Assembly (NCBI GenBank): GCA_002405835.1
Contig: DHMO01000025.1
Span: 43,130-107,129, forward strand
Length of the DNA: 64,000 bases
Reading direction: 5' to 3'
Origin: Lentisphaeria bacterium UBA4640
GTDB taxonomy: Bacteria > Verrucomicrobiota > Lentisphaeria > Victivallales > UBA1829
The notes beneath the pieces are model-generated. The model was not told where the DNA came from, ran no database searches, and saw only the letters and a program-made list of their open reading frames with translations. The position numbers and the translations under genes were made by a program. Shown piece after piece: positions 44,255 to 51,871 of this stretch; position 1 is the stretch's first letter, and the number at the start of each line of letters is the position of its first letter.

Positions 44255-44268
44255 ACAAACGAAAGGCA
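44255..44268 (+). promoter_or_regulatory. 14-nt leader shared with the second pseudopilin gene (contains the ribosome site)
   Basis: ACAAACGAAAGGCA is identical at 63091-63104, in both cases just before a prepilin-type gene. GAAAGG should be the ribosome-binding core, 8 bases before the ATG here. Confidence 0.6.
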
Positions 44269-44274
44269 AACTTT

Positions 44275-45069
44275 ATGAAGAAAATCTGCTCAATCACAAA
44301 TACCGTCCCCCGTACGGGGGTAAAACTCCAGAGTTTCACCCTTATAGAACTCCTGGTAACGATTGCAATCATTGCAATTCTTGCCGGAATGCTTCTCCCT
44401 GCACTTAATTCAGCGCGGGAAAAGGGGCGCGCAATTTCATGTGTGAACAATTTGAAAACAATCGGGCTCGGTGTGGCCCAGTACACCATGGAAAACGACG
44501 GATATCTCGTGCCGGAATTCCTGAACAAGGCCGAATACAAGATCTATTTCCCTTTTGCTCTGCTTGGTCCCAACACGGAAACTTATCCGAACAGTCCGGA
44601 GGATCATTGGAATTCGTGGAAGAAAGTCAAGGGGCGCTACTTCTCGATTGATTCTTACCGCTGTCCTTCAATGGGCGGAGTTTATCCTACGGATGGCGTT
44701 TCCGCAAACGCAAACTGGTGGGTGAGCAATCCTCATTACGGGGTGAATTCCGCAATGGTTCCGGACAATGCAAAAATGGAACGGGTTAAAAATCCGTCTC
44801 AGAAGTATTATGTCGCCGAAACGTATGCAAGAGATTCGAGTGACCGCAGTATTACGGACAAGGGGTTCTGGCGCTGGTTGCCGACTGTTGCAAATAACGC
44901 CAATTTCGGCAATATCGCGGCGCGTCACACGAAACGCTGCAACACGCTCATGCTCGACGGCAGTGTTTCCGCTCTGATGGTGCCGTATCCGGACGATCCG
45001 TTCAGTGCTCCGCCGTTCAAATGGTCGGAGTCGCTGGGGACGATTCCGCATTTGCAATTTGAACGATAA
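44275..45069 (+). CDS. Prepilin-signal H-X9-DG protein (pseudopilin-like)
   Basis: A 264-residue surface or secretion-associated protein. A variable leader of about 20 residues precedes the type IV prepilin motif SFTLIELLVTIAIIAILAGM, cleaved before Phe by prepilin peptidase; the Glu at position +5 is present. The soluble domain ends with the H-X9-DG motif (His followed by nine residues, then DG) around RHTKRCNTLMLDG. Such proteins are greatly expanded in Lentisphaerota and Planctomycetes. It precedes the glycoside hydrolase gene by 24 bases. The leader codons contain two inverted repeats. Confidence 0.88.
   Translation: MKKICSITNTVPRTGVKLQSFTLIELLVTIAIIAILAGMLLPALNSAREKGRAISCVNNLKTIGLGVAQYTMENDGYLVPEFLNKAEYKIYFPFALLGPNTETYPNSPEDHWNSWKKVKGRYFSIDSYRCPSMGGVYPTDGVSANANWWVSNPHYGVNSAMVPDNAKMERVKNPSQKYYVAETYARDSSDRSITDKGFWRWLPTVANNANFGNIAARHTKRCNTLMLDGSVSALMVPYPDDPFSAPPFKWSESLGTIPHLQFER
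44307..44341 (+). repeat. Overlapping inverted repeats inside the prepilin leader codons
   Basis: A perfect 14-nt palindrome (44307-44320, CCCCCG TA CGGGGG) is followed by 11-base arms 44318-44328 and 44331-44341 with one mismatch. The GGG at 44318-44320 belongs to both, so the two hairpins exclude each other. The right arm is part of the FTL codons. Confidence 0.75.
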
Positions 45070-45093
45070 CAGTCAACTCAAAAGGTGCTTTTA

Positions 45094-48000
45094 ATGAAAA
45101 AACTTCTTACACTTCTTGCCGCCGGGGCGGTGTCTCTGCTGCAGGCGGAGACATTTACGCTCTCTCCGGAAGGACGGCAGAACTGGAAATCTCCAGTGTA
45201 TGAAATCCCTGCCTCGCGTCCGCCGATGCAGATTCACTATAAAACCACTACGACGGGGCAGATCGGACACGGACTCATGCTTCAGTGGTATGATAAAGAG
45301 GGACGTTATCTTGGTTCCTTCATGCCGCGTCCGCCGTTTCACTATCCGGTTGATGCGCTGTTCAACAAGCAGATTGAACGTGTGCAGACCGTCCTTCCGT
45401 TTGCATATCCGGCAGATGCGGCAACGGTGCGGCTGAGTATTTCAACCAGCGATTTCCAGAAACGTTTCCCGAAAGCCGGGAAAGCGGGAAAAACTGTATT
45501 TGCCGATCCGGAAATCCGCTGGGTGCGGCGGGTCGTTTCCGAACAGCCGCTGAACTGGTTCGATATGACCGGACCGGTTGTTTTCAATGCCGATCTGCCG
45601 GAAAATGCAGTCGGCGTGCGCGGAATCGTGAAGAACTCCGACGGCGTGAAAGTCGCGGACATTACTGTGAAGGGCAAACGCTGGGCATGGGAAACTCCGC
45701 GGCTTGGATTTTACTCGGTCCAGTTCTTCTTCATCGGAAAAGACGGAACGCAGAGTCCGGTTGAGGAGTCGTTCTATCTGACAACGCATTTCAATGAACA
45801 GGGAATGCCCGTGCGTTACCAGTCGGAGAATGTTTTTACGCGAAATGTTCAGAGTTTTGCCGTTACGGAGAAGCGCGTGCGTGCGGACCGCGAGCACCCG
45901 TTCGGCCTGAATGTCGGCAGAGAAAATGAGCATCAGGCGTATTTCACGCCGATGTCTGACAGTCTTGACATTTCCTGGCTTTGCGGAACGAATGCGTTCA
46001 TTCGGTGGCATGCCGCAAGCTGGGACCGGATCGAGGCGAAAAAACGCGGAGAATACGACTGGTCTGACGTCGATTCCTATTTTGCCAAAGCGAAGGCCGG
46101 AGGTTATGACGAGAGCCGCATTCTGCTGAATACCTTCGGAACGCCGCGCTGGAATTCGCCGAAACCGGAGAATACCGCGATATGGTTTTCCCGCTACTGC
46201 TTTTTCGCTCCGAAAGATGTTTCCGCCTGGGGCGACTATCTGAAGGCGTTTGCGAAACGCTATCCGAAGATCCGTCTCTGGGAGCTCTGGAACGAGCCGC
46301 ATTTGCCCGGCGGAAGCGTTTTCTGGCGCGAGTCTTCGCCGGAACAGTTCGTCGAGCTGATGAAGACCGGATACGAAGCTCTGAAATCGGTCAATCCGGA
46401 AAATATCGTGATTCAGGGCGGAATCGGAATGCGCTACATTCCGTTCTACGATGCGGAAACCAAACTCGGCGTTCAGCGTTACTACGACCTGCTCGGAACC
46501 CACTGCGTCAATTCGCATGTCCCGTTTGAAGAAGTCAATCGCAAGTACAATGCTCCGAAACGCGGATATTTCGAAACCGAATGGCATGCGAACCTTTACA
46601 ATTGCAATGCCCCGGAGCTCCCGACCGAGGAGGACCTCTGTTTCCGGATGCTTCTTCAGCTCGCGCAGATGCTGAATATCAATGTGGAACACATCGCCGT
46701 ATTCAATCCGTTTACAGGAGATCATGTTCCTGAGACCGCGCGTTACTTCGCAAAAGCGGGGGGAATTCAGCAGGTGAGCGGACTCTTCCGTTCGGTTCCG
46801 TACAAGGAGCCGCGTTTGACGGCGCTTGCTCTGCGCACGGCAACCGACCGTTTCGCGGGAAAAGTCGTGCCGCTCGGCGTGTGCTACTTTGGCGACGGCA
46901 GCCAGCAGGCGGCGTTCTTCAAGAGCGATCGCGGAACGGTTGCTTTCTTCTGGTCGCAGGACGGCAAAGGCAAGCTGGCGCTCACTTCAGAAGCCGCCGC
47001 TCTGCTGAAAGGGCGCACTGTGCTCGACTGGGAAGGACGCAAAGTCTCTCCGGAAAATCTGCTTGCCCGCCGCGTCTATTTCGTTCTTGACGCCGATCCG
47101 GCGATTCTGAAACTCGGCAAGCCGATGAAGGAGATTTCGCCGAAGCCGCGTCTCCCGGAACTGGAAAAGCTCGTTTCGGGCAAATACGCTCCGCTTACGA
47201 ATCCGGAATGGAATGAGGTGAAAGTCTATGCCGCAGCAAACAGGAATGCGAAAAAAGCGGATTTCTCCGCCCGGTTTGCCGCTGATTTGAACGCGGACGG
47301 ACTTGAACTTGCAGTGGAAGTCAAAGATGCTGTGCATCATCCCGATTGCAAAGACCTGCGGGTCTGGGAAGCGGACAGCGTCCAGTTCGCGATTGACTCG
47401 GTCGGGAAGGGAGACAATGCGGATGTGATTGAGTTTGCCGTCGGTAAAAACGGAGTGATTTTCAAGGCGAAAGCTCCGGTCCTGAACGGCGACATTCCCG
47501 CGGATTACTCCGAAGCCGGAGTCCCCCTGAAGAACAGCCGCGCGGAAATCACCCGCAAGGGGAACACGACGGTTTACCGGATTCATGTTTCGAACGGGGA
47601 TCTCTATCCGTTTGTCCGCCGGGAAAACCAGCCGTTCCGCTTCTCGCTTCTGGTGAACAACAACGACGGAGCGGGACGCGAAGGCTGGCTTGAGTGGAGC
47701 ACGGGAATTGGCGGAGTCAAGGCCGCGCACCGCTTCGGCACGCTTCATCCGAAGGCGTTGAAAGCGGAGGGAACGTTTTCGCAGCCGCGCATCTTCCAGG
47801 CAGGAAAGCTCACGAAAAAAGACGGCGTGATCCGTCTGGAAAGCGTTGCCGGGAAAGACGGCAAGGGCAGCGGCATCGCCTGTTCCGTTTTCGATTGCAC
47901 GCCCGGCGCAAAATACCGTGTAACGTTTCTTGCCCGCGGCAAGGGGAATCTGGAAGGCATGGTCTGGGGACGGTCGCTGAAACGCACGAACATCAAGCGT

Positions 48001-48144
48001 CTTCCTCTGAGTTCCGGATGGCGTGAATTTTCCGTGGATGTCGAAGTTCCGGAAACGGAAACCAATCTGACGCTTGCGGTCTTTTTCTGGAATCAGAAGG
48101 ATGTTCATTTTGAACTCAAAAGTTTGAAAATCAAAGAAAAATAA
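45094..48144 (+). CDS. Secreted glycoside hydrolase, clan GH-A, with C-terminal carbohydrate-binding-like modules
   Basis: A 1016-residue exported enzyme (signal peptide MKKLLTLLAAGAVSLLQA). The start at 45094 has AAAAGGTG 6 bases upstream. A TIM-barrel region from about 280 to 600 has the clan-A acid/base Glu401 in ELWNEPHL and the nucleophile expected at Glu494 or Glu496 in YFETEWHAN, resembling GH5/GH39-type enzymes. Residues about 720-885 look like a CBM9/DOMON beta-sandwich (WEADSVQFAIDS). The last ~120 residues are a second beta-rich module that is duplicated as a separate protein by the next gene. The substrate is unknown; plant or mucin glycans are plausible. Confidence 0.82.
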   Translation: MKKLLTLLAAGAVSLLQAETFTLSPEGRQNWKSPVYEIPASRPPMQIHYKTTTTGQIGHGLMLQWYDKEGRYLGSFMPRPPFHYPVDALFNKQIERVQTVLPFAYPADAATVRLSISTSDFQKRFPKAGKAGKTVFADPEIRWVRRVVSEQPLNWFDMTGPVVFNADLPENAVGVRGIVKNSDGVKVADITVKGKRWAWETPRLGFYSVQFFFIGKDGTQSPVEESFYLTTHFNEQGMPVRYQSENVFTRNVQSFAVTEKRVRADREHPFGLNVGRENEHQAYFTPMSDSLDISWLCGTNAFIRWHAASWDRIEAKKRGEYDWSDVDSYFAKAKAGGYDESRILLNTFGTPRWNSPKPENTAIWFSRYCFFAPKDVSAWGDYLKAFAKRYPKIRLWELWNEPHLPGGSVFWRESSPEQFVELMKTGYEALKSVNPENIVIQGGIGMRYIPFYDAETKLGVQRYYDLLGTHCVNSHVPFEEVNRKYNAPKRGYFETEWHANLYNCNAPELPTEEDLCFRMLLQLAQMLNINVEHIAVFNPFTGDHVPETARYFAKAGGIQQVSGLFRSVPYKEPRLTALALRTATDRFAGKVVPLGVCYFGDGSQQAAFFKSDRGTVAFFWSQDGKGKLALTSEAAALLKGRTVLDWEGRKVSPENLLARRVYFVLDADPAILKLGKPMKEISPKPRLPELEKLVSGKYAPLTNPEWNEVKVYAAANRNAKKADFSARFAADLNADGLELAVEVKDAVHHPDCKDLRVWEADSVQFAIDSVGKGDNADVIEFAVGKNGVIFKAKAPVLNGDIPADYSEAGVPLKNSRAEITRKGNTTVYRIHVSNGDLYPFVRRENQPFRFSLLVNNNDGAGREGWLEWSTGIGGVKAAHRFGTLHPKALKAEGTFSQPRIFQAGKLTKKDGVIRLESVAGKDGKGSGIACSVFDCTPGAKYRVTFLARGKGNLEGMVWGRSLKRTNIKRLPLSSGWREFSVDVEVPETETNLTLAVFFWNQKDVHFELKSLKIKEK

Positions 48145-48167
48145 CCCACACAGAAGGAGATTTGAAA

Positions 48168-48593
48168 ATGAAGACAAGGACAATGCTGGCTCTGCTGTTC
48201 GCCGGAACTCTTGCGTTCGCGGCGGAAGCTCCGCGCTGGGGCGTGTTCCAGAACGGAAAAATCACGGCGAAAGACCCGGTGCGCGTGGAAAGCGTTGCCG
48301 GGAAAACGGATAAAGCGACGGGAATCCGCTGCAATCTTTCCGGTTATGTTCCCGGCAAGACGAACCGCGTAACGTTTCTTGCGCGCGGCAAAGGGAATCT
48401 GGAAGGCATGCTGTGGAGCAAAAATCTGAACCGTGTGAACGTCAAACGTTCTCCGCTGAGTTCCGAATGGCAGGAATTCTCCGTGGATGTCGCCGTTCCG
48501 GAAGATGAGACCTCTCTTGCTCTTGCGGTCTTTTTCTGGAATCAGCAGGATGTTCACTTTGAACTCAAGGATCTGAGCGTGAAAGCAAAATAA
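48168..48593 (+). CDS. Small secreted protein, stand-alone copy of the hydrolase C-terminal module
   Basis: A 141-residue protein with signal peptide MKTRTMLALLFAGTLAFAAEA. The rest aligns along its length with the last ~120 residues of the upstream glycoside hydrolase, sharing RVTFLARGKGNLEGM, VKRSPLSSEW/IKRLPLSSGW and LAVFFWNQ-DVHFEL. This points to a tandem partial duplication. It may be a carbohydrate-binding module used alone. AAGGAGA lies 7 bases before the ATG. A strong terminator follows. Confidence 0.82.
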   Translation: MKTRTMLALLFAGTLAFAAEAPRWGVFQNGKITAKDPVRVESVAGKTDKATGIRCNLSGYVPGKTNRVTFLARGKGNLEGMLWSKNLNRVNVKRSPLSSEWQEFSVDVAVPEDETSLALAVFFWNQQDVHFELKDLSVKAK

Positions 48594-48610
48594 GCTGTCA
48601 GCTTTTCCTT

Positions 48611-48644
48611 TGGAGCTCCGGACTCGCCCTCCGGAGCTTTTTTG
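48611..48644 (+). terminator. Rho-independent terminator after the hydrolase operon
   Basis: An 8-bp stem (48615-48622 with 48630-48637), a 7-nt loop and a T6 tract, 18 bases after the last stop. Confidence 0.9.
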
Positions 48645-48685
48645 CATAGACGCGGACCGGTGTTCGGCTTTTCCTGCAATTTCGC

Positions 48686-48714
48686 TTGCATAATCTGTTT
48701 CCCCGTGCTATTTT
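48686..48714 (+). promoter_or_regulatory. Promoter of the M20 peptidase gene
   Basis: TTGCAT (48686-48691), 17 bases, then TATTTT (48709-48714) with GTGC directly before it. Confidence 0.55.
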
Positions 48715-48735
48715 TACGGGAAACGGAGATTTTTT

Positions 48736-49875
48736 ATGGATACACTTGACCTGCTGAAAAAACTTGTAGCTCTGCCGAGCGTCAATCCGCGCTGCATCAG
48801 GCATCGTGATGATCTGGCGGGAGAGACGCGTGTCGCCGATTTTCTCTGCGCGCTCGCCGCTGAAAACGGAATCGGCGCCCGCCGCATCGAAACGGTTGCC
48901 GGACGTCCGACTGTGATCTGGGATCTGCCCGCGGACAACGGCGATCCCGGAGCGCCGCTTCTCGCCTGCTTCGCTCATATTGACACTGTCTGGGTTCCCG
49001 AAATGCCCGATCCCTTCCATGTCCGTCTTGAAGACGACGGCTTCTATCACGGGCTCGGCGTGACGGACGACAAAGGTTCGCTCACGGCCGCTCTTCTTGC
49101 CGCGCTGGAGTTGAAAAAACGCGGGGGCGCGCCGTGCCGTTTTGCAGTCGCCTGCACCAGCGACGAGGAATCGGGCTTCATCGGTGCGGAATCCATTCTG
49201 ACGGAACATCTGAATCCCGACGCCGCGATTGTCATGGAGGGAACGAATCTGGATGTGATTACCGCGCACAAGGGAACTGTGCGCTGGCGTGTGACGACGC
49301 GCGGCGTTTCGGTTCACTCGAGTCTTGTTCCCGCCGGAGAGAATGCGATTTACAAAGCTGCGCGCGCGGTTCTTGCGCTGGAAAAACTTTCAGAGGAACT
49401 CATCGCGCGTCCGCAGCACCGCATTCTGAAGTTTCCGACTCTGAGCGTTGGCACGGTCAACGGCGGAACGCAGGCGAATTCCGTGCCGGATTTCTGCGAA
49501 ATTCTCATTGACCGCCGTCTGCTTCCGCACGAAACGCCGGAGCAGGCGAAAGCGGAAATCTGCGCGGCGCTGGACGGGGTTGTCGATTACGAAATCAGCG
49601 ACCGGATCATGTATTCCGCTCCGTTCGAGATTGATGAGAATGCACCGTTTGTCCGCCGGATGCTGGATGAAGCGCGGAAATTCAAGCCGGACGCCGCGAT
49701 CCGCGGACTCTACTGTTCGACCGAAGCGGGCAACACCGGAGGTTTCCGGATCCCGTCGGTCGTGTTCGGTCCCGGCGACGTTGCGTGCGCTCATTCGGTG
49801 CGCGAGCGGATTGATCTTGCGGAGATTGACAAGGCGGTTCAGATTATTGTAAACACTGCGGAAAATTTCCGCTGA
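48736..49875 (+). CDS. M20-family metallopeptidase (ArgE/DapE/carboxypeptidase G2 type)
   Basis: Cytosolic zinc-dependent amidohydrolase, 379 residues. Metal and catalytic residues are visible: His81 and Asp83 in FAHIDTVW, bridging Asp at 111 in GVTDDKG, Glu144/Glu145 in SDEESG, and a C-terminal His in VACAHSVRE. A dimerisation lid with VSVHSSLVPAGENA lies in the middle. Sequence does not separate succinyl-diaminopimelate desuccinylase, acetylornithine deacetylase or a dipeptidase. It stands alone behind its own promoter. Confidence 0.87.
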   Translation: MDTLDLLKKLVALPSVNPRCIRHRDDLAGETRVADFLCALAAENGIGARRIETVAGRPTVIWDLPADNGDPGAPLLACFAHIDTVWVPEMPDPFHVRLEDDGFYHGLGVTDDKGSLTAALLAALELKKRGGAPCRFAVACTSDEESGFIGAESILTEHLNPDAAIVMEGTNLDVITAHKGTVRWRVTTRGVSVHSSLVPAGENAIYKAARAVLALEKLSEELIARPQHRILKFPTLSVGTVNGGTQANSVPDFCEILIDRRLLPHETPEQAKAEICAALDGVVDYEISDRIMYSAPFEIDENAPFVRRMLDEARKFKPDAAIRGLYCSTEAGNTGGFRIPSVVFGPGDVACAHSVRERIDLAEIDKAVQIIVNTAENFR

Positions 49876-49895
49876 AAACATAAGGAGAGAAAGTT

Positions 49896-50801
49896 ATGGT
49901 TCCATCAATCGGAGAAGGCTTTTCCGCCGCGTGGCGGAAAATGAAAGAGACCCTGTTCCGTCCGTTCAACTGGTCAACATGGCTTGTGCTGTCGCTGGGT
50001 TTCTGGCTCGCTCAGCTGGGAGAGGGAGGTGCGAGGGTGGATTTGCCTTTTAAGCCGGGCACTGGCGCTGAGATTACGGACGCTCTGACAAACAGCCTGC
50101 AGTCCGCTGCGGATGCAACCGGGACGACGGTTATGATGTTTCTGTTGATCGCAGGGTCGGTTTTTTTTCTGTTTGTTCTGGTGATCGGGCTGATTCTGCT
50201 TTGGGTGCGCAGCCGGGCGCGGTTTATTACGCTCGACATGATGATCCGCGGCGTGTCGGCGGATTCGTTCGGCGCACGGTGGAATACGTTTGCGCGTCAG
50301 GGAAATTCTTTTTTTCTTGCGCAGATTCTGCTCTTTGTTTTTCTGTTTCTCCTGGGAATTGCGTTTGTCGCGCTGACGGGGATTGGCGCCGCGATGGCTT
50401 TGAGAGAGAACAGCAGCGCATCCGATATCTGTCTTTTGATCGGAGCCGGAATTGTGTTCGGACTGTTTGCCTTTCTTGCATGGATTTATCTGCAGCTGTA
50501 TCAGGATTACGGCGCAGTGCTGATGTACCGCAGCGGCTGTTCGGGTCATGAGGCAATCCGGGCGCTGAACCGGAAACTGTTTTCGAAGCCGGGTGTGTTT
50601 ATCCGCTATCTCCTCGGCTTCTTTATTATCGTAATGCTTGCTGCGTTTGGCGTGGGCTTGTTTTCGTGTCTGACCTGCTGCATCGGAGCAATCATTCTGG
50701 CAATTCCGTTTGTCGGAACGATGGTTCTGCTGCCGGTTTTCGTCTTCCGCTGGCAGTTCATGCTGGAATTCTTCGACAATGAGGAAATGCTGAACCGTTG
50801 A
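49896..50801 (+). CDS. Polytopic membrane protein of unknown function
   Basis: A 301-residue protein with about six hydrophobic segments (roughly 25-42, 78-105, 138-165, 183-207, 233-258 and 262-288). The N terminus IGEGFSAAWRKMKETLF is amphipathic and recalls bacterial DUF-type membrane proteins of Planctomycetes and Lentisphaerota. No catalytic motif was recognised. It begins 20 bases after the peptidase gene and is probably co-transcribed with it, ending at a strong terminator. Confidence 0.75.
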   Translation: MVPSIGEGFSAAWRKMKETLFRPFNWSTWLVLSLGFWLAQLGEGGARVDLPFKPGTGAEITDALTNSLQSAADATGTTVMMFLLIAGSVFFLFVLVIGLILLWVRSRARFITLDMMIRGVSADSFGARWNTFARQGNSFFLAQILLFVFLFLLGIAFVALTGIGAAMALRENSSASDICLLIGAGIVFGLFAFLAWIYLQLYQDYGAVLMYRSGCSGHEAIRALNRKLFSKPGVFIRYLLGFFIIVMLAAFGVGLFSCLTCCIGAIILAIPFVGTMVLLPVFVFRWQFMLEFFDNEEMLNR

Positions 50802-50811
50802 CCGCGATTCC

Positions 50812-50847
50812 GGGAGGGGAATATTCCCCTCCTGTTTTCTTGTTTTT
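50812..50847 (+). terminator. Rho-independent terminator after the membrane protein gene
   Basis: A perfect 20-nt palindrome (50813-50832) is followed by a T-rich tract (50833-50847), 11 bases after the stop. Confidence 0.8.
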
Positions 50848-50874
50848 CTTCTGAAATATTTTTTGTTCCGGATA

Positions 50875-50902
50875 TTGCTTTTCCCGTCACTTGTGCTATA
50901 AT
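50875..50902 (+). promoter_or_regulatory. Sigma-70 promoter of the TM2-domain gene
   Basis: TTGCTT (50875-50880), 16 bases, then a perfect TATAAT (50897-50902) with TGTGC before it. Confidence 0.75.
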
Positions 50903-50943
50903 TTAAAGATAACATTATAAACTTAACTTGGGTATTTTGCGAC

Positions 50944-51819
50944 ATGGAACAGAAAAACAGACTCGTCTACGCACTTCTTGCTTTCTTCTTCGGCTTTCTT
51001 GGAGTGCATTGTTATTATGCCGGAAACAAGATTAAAGCGCTGATTCTGTTCATCTTCGGAATTCTTGCAATTCTGCTGACTGTTTTCGCGCATGTGTGGC
51101 TCGGACTCTTCTGTTACTTTCTGTTGTTCATCTGGTCTGCGGTGGATGCGTTCACCCGCACGACGGATTCTGTTGATGTGCCCATGAACGACGACAAAGC
51201 CGGATTGCGTTTCGGTTTCACGCTTGCGGGGTTCGTGATTCTTCCAGTGATTGCGGCTCTGATCGGTATCGTTGTGTTTCTGATTCCGGCGCTCTCGGAT
51301 TCACAGGAGAAAATCGACCTCAGAAACTGTGTCGGCAACCTCAATGAAATCGGCTCAACGTATCAGATGTACGCGCTTCAGAACGGCGGACGTTATCCGG
51401 ATCTCGACAAGCCGGAGGAGTTTCAGAAACTTGTGAAGAGCAACAATCACATCAACTATCTGATCTGCCAGGCGAATACGAAACAGCGCTATCCGTACAT
51501 ATTCCTCGGCGGATACAAAAAGCCGGTCAGCGGAAGAATGCCGATTGCTGTTGAGCGTATCGGGAACCACCCGGGATTCATCAACGTCCTGCTTGCCGAT
51601 GGAACCGTGCTGAGTTTTGAGTCCAAAGAGGTCACCTACATCAGCCTTGCGGCGCGTCTGCATGAAGATCTCAGCAAGCGCGAATTTGAAGAGCTGAAAC
51701 GCAAACTCCGTGAACTCGACGCCGCCGTTCCGCCCGTCACTGCGTATTCCATGAAGAGGGCGAAAGACAAAAACGCAAAGCCGGATGCGAAGAAGCCGGT
51801 TCCGGCAAATAAAAAGTAA
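50944..51819 (+). CDS. TM2-domain protein with pseudopilin-like C-terminal region
   Basis: A 291-residue membrane protein. Residues 1 to about 70 form a TM2 domain (LLAFFFGFLGVHCYYAGNKI, then a second hydrophobic helix and a short polar end). Another helix lies at about 92-118, directly followed by a charged stretch resembling the start of a pseudopilin globular domain (LRNCVGNLNEIGSTYQMYAL). An H-X9-DG motif occurs in NHPGFINVLLADG. The prepilin cleavage motif is absent. The C terminus is Lys-rich. It looks like a fusion of a TM2 module to the H-X9-DG fold; function unknown. Confidence 0.8.
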   Translation: MEQKNRLVYALLAFFFGFLGVHCYYAGNKIKALILFIFGILAILLTVFAHVWLGLFCYFLLFIWSAVDAFTRTTDSVDVPMNDDKAGLRFGFTLAGFVILPVIAALIGIVVFLIPALSDSQEKIDLRNCVGNLNEIGSTYQMYALQNGGRYPDLDKPEEFQKLVKSNNHINYLICQANTKQRYPYIFLGGYKKPVSGRMPIAVERIGNHPGFINVLLADGTVLSFESKEVTYISLAARLHEDLSKREFEELKRKLRELDAAVPPVTAYSMKRAKDKNAKPDAKKPVPANKK

Positions 51820-51843
51820 CTCTTTCGTAAAACGGAGATTTCA

Positions 51844-51871
51844 GGGGAACGGCAGCCGCCGTTCCCTTTTT
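51844..51871 (+). terminator. Rho-independent terminator after the TM2 gene
   Basis: A 9-bp stem (51845-51853 with 51858-51866), an AGCC loop and a T5 tract that touches the end of the convergent helicase gene. Confidence 0.88.

Noticed and set aside
46987..48183. A 398-codon minus-strand frame opposite the glycoside hydrolase
   Set aside because: Shadow of the hydrolase; no start signal.
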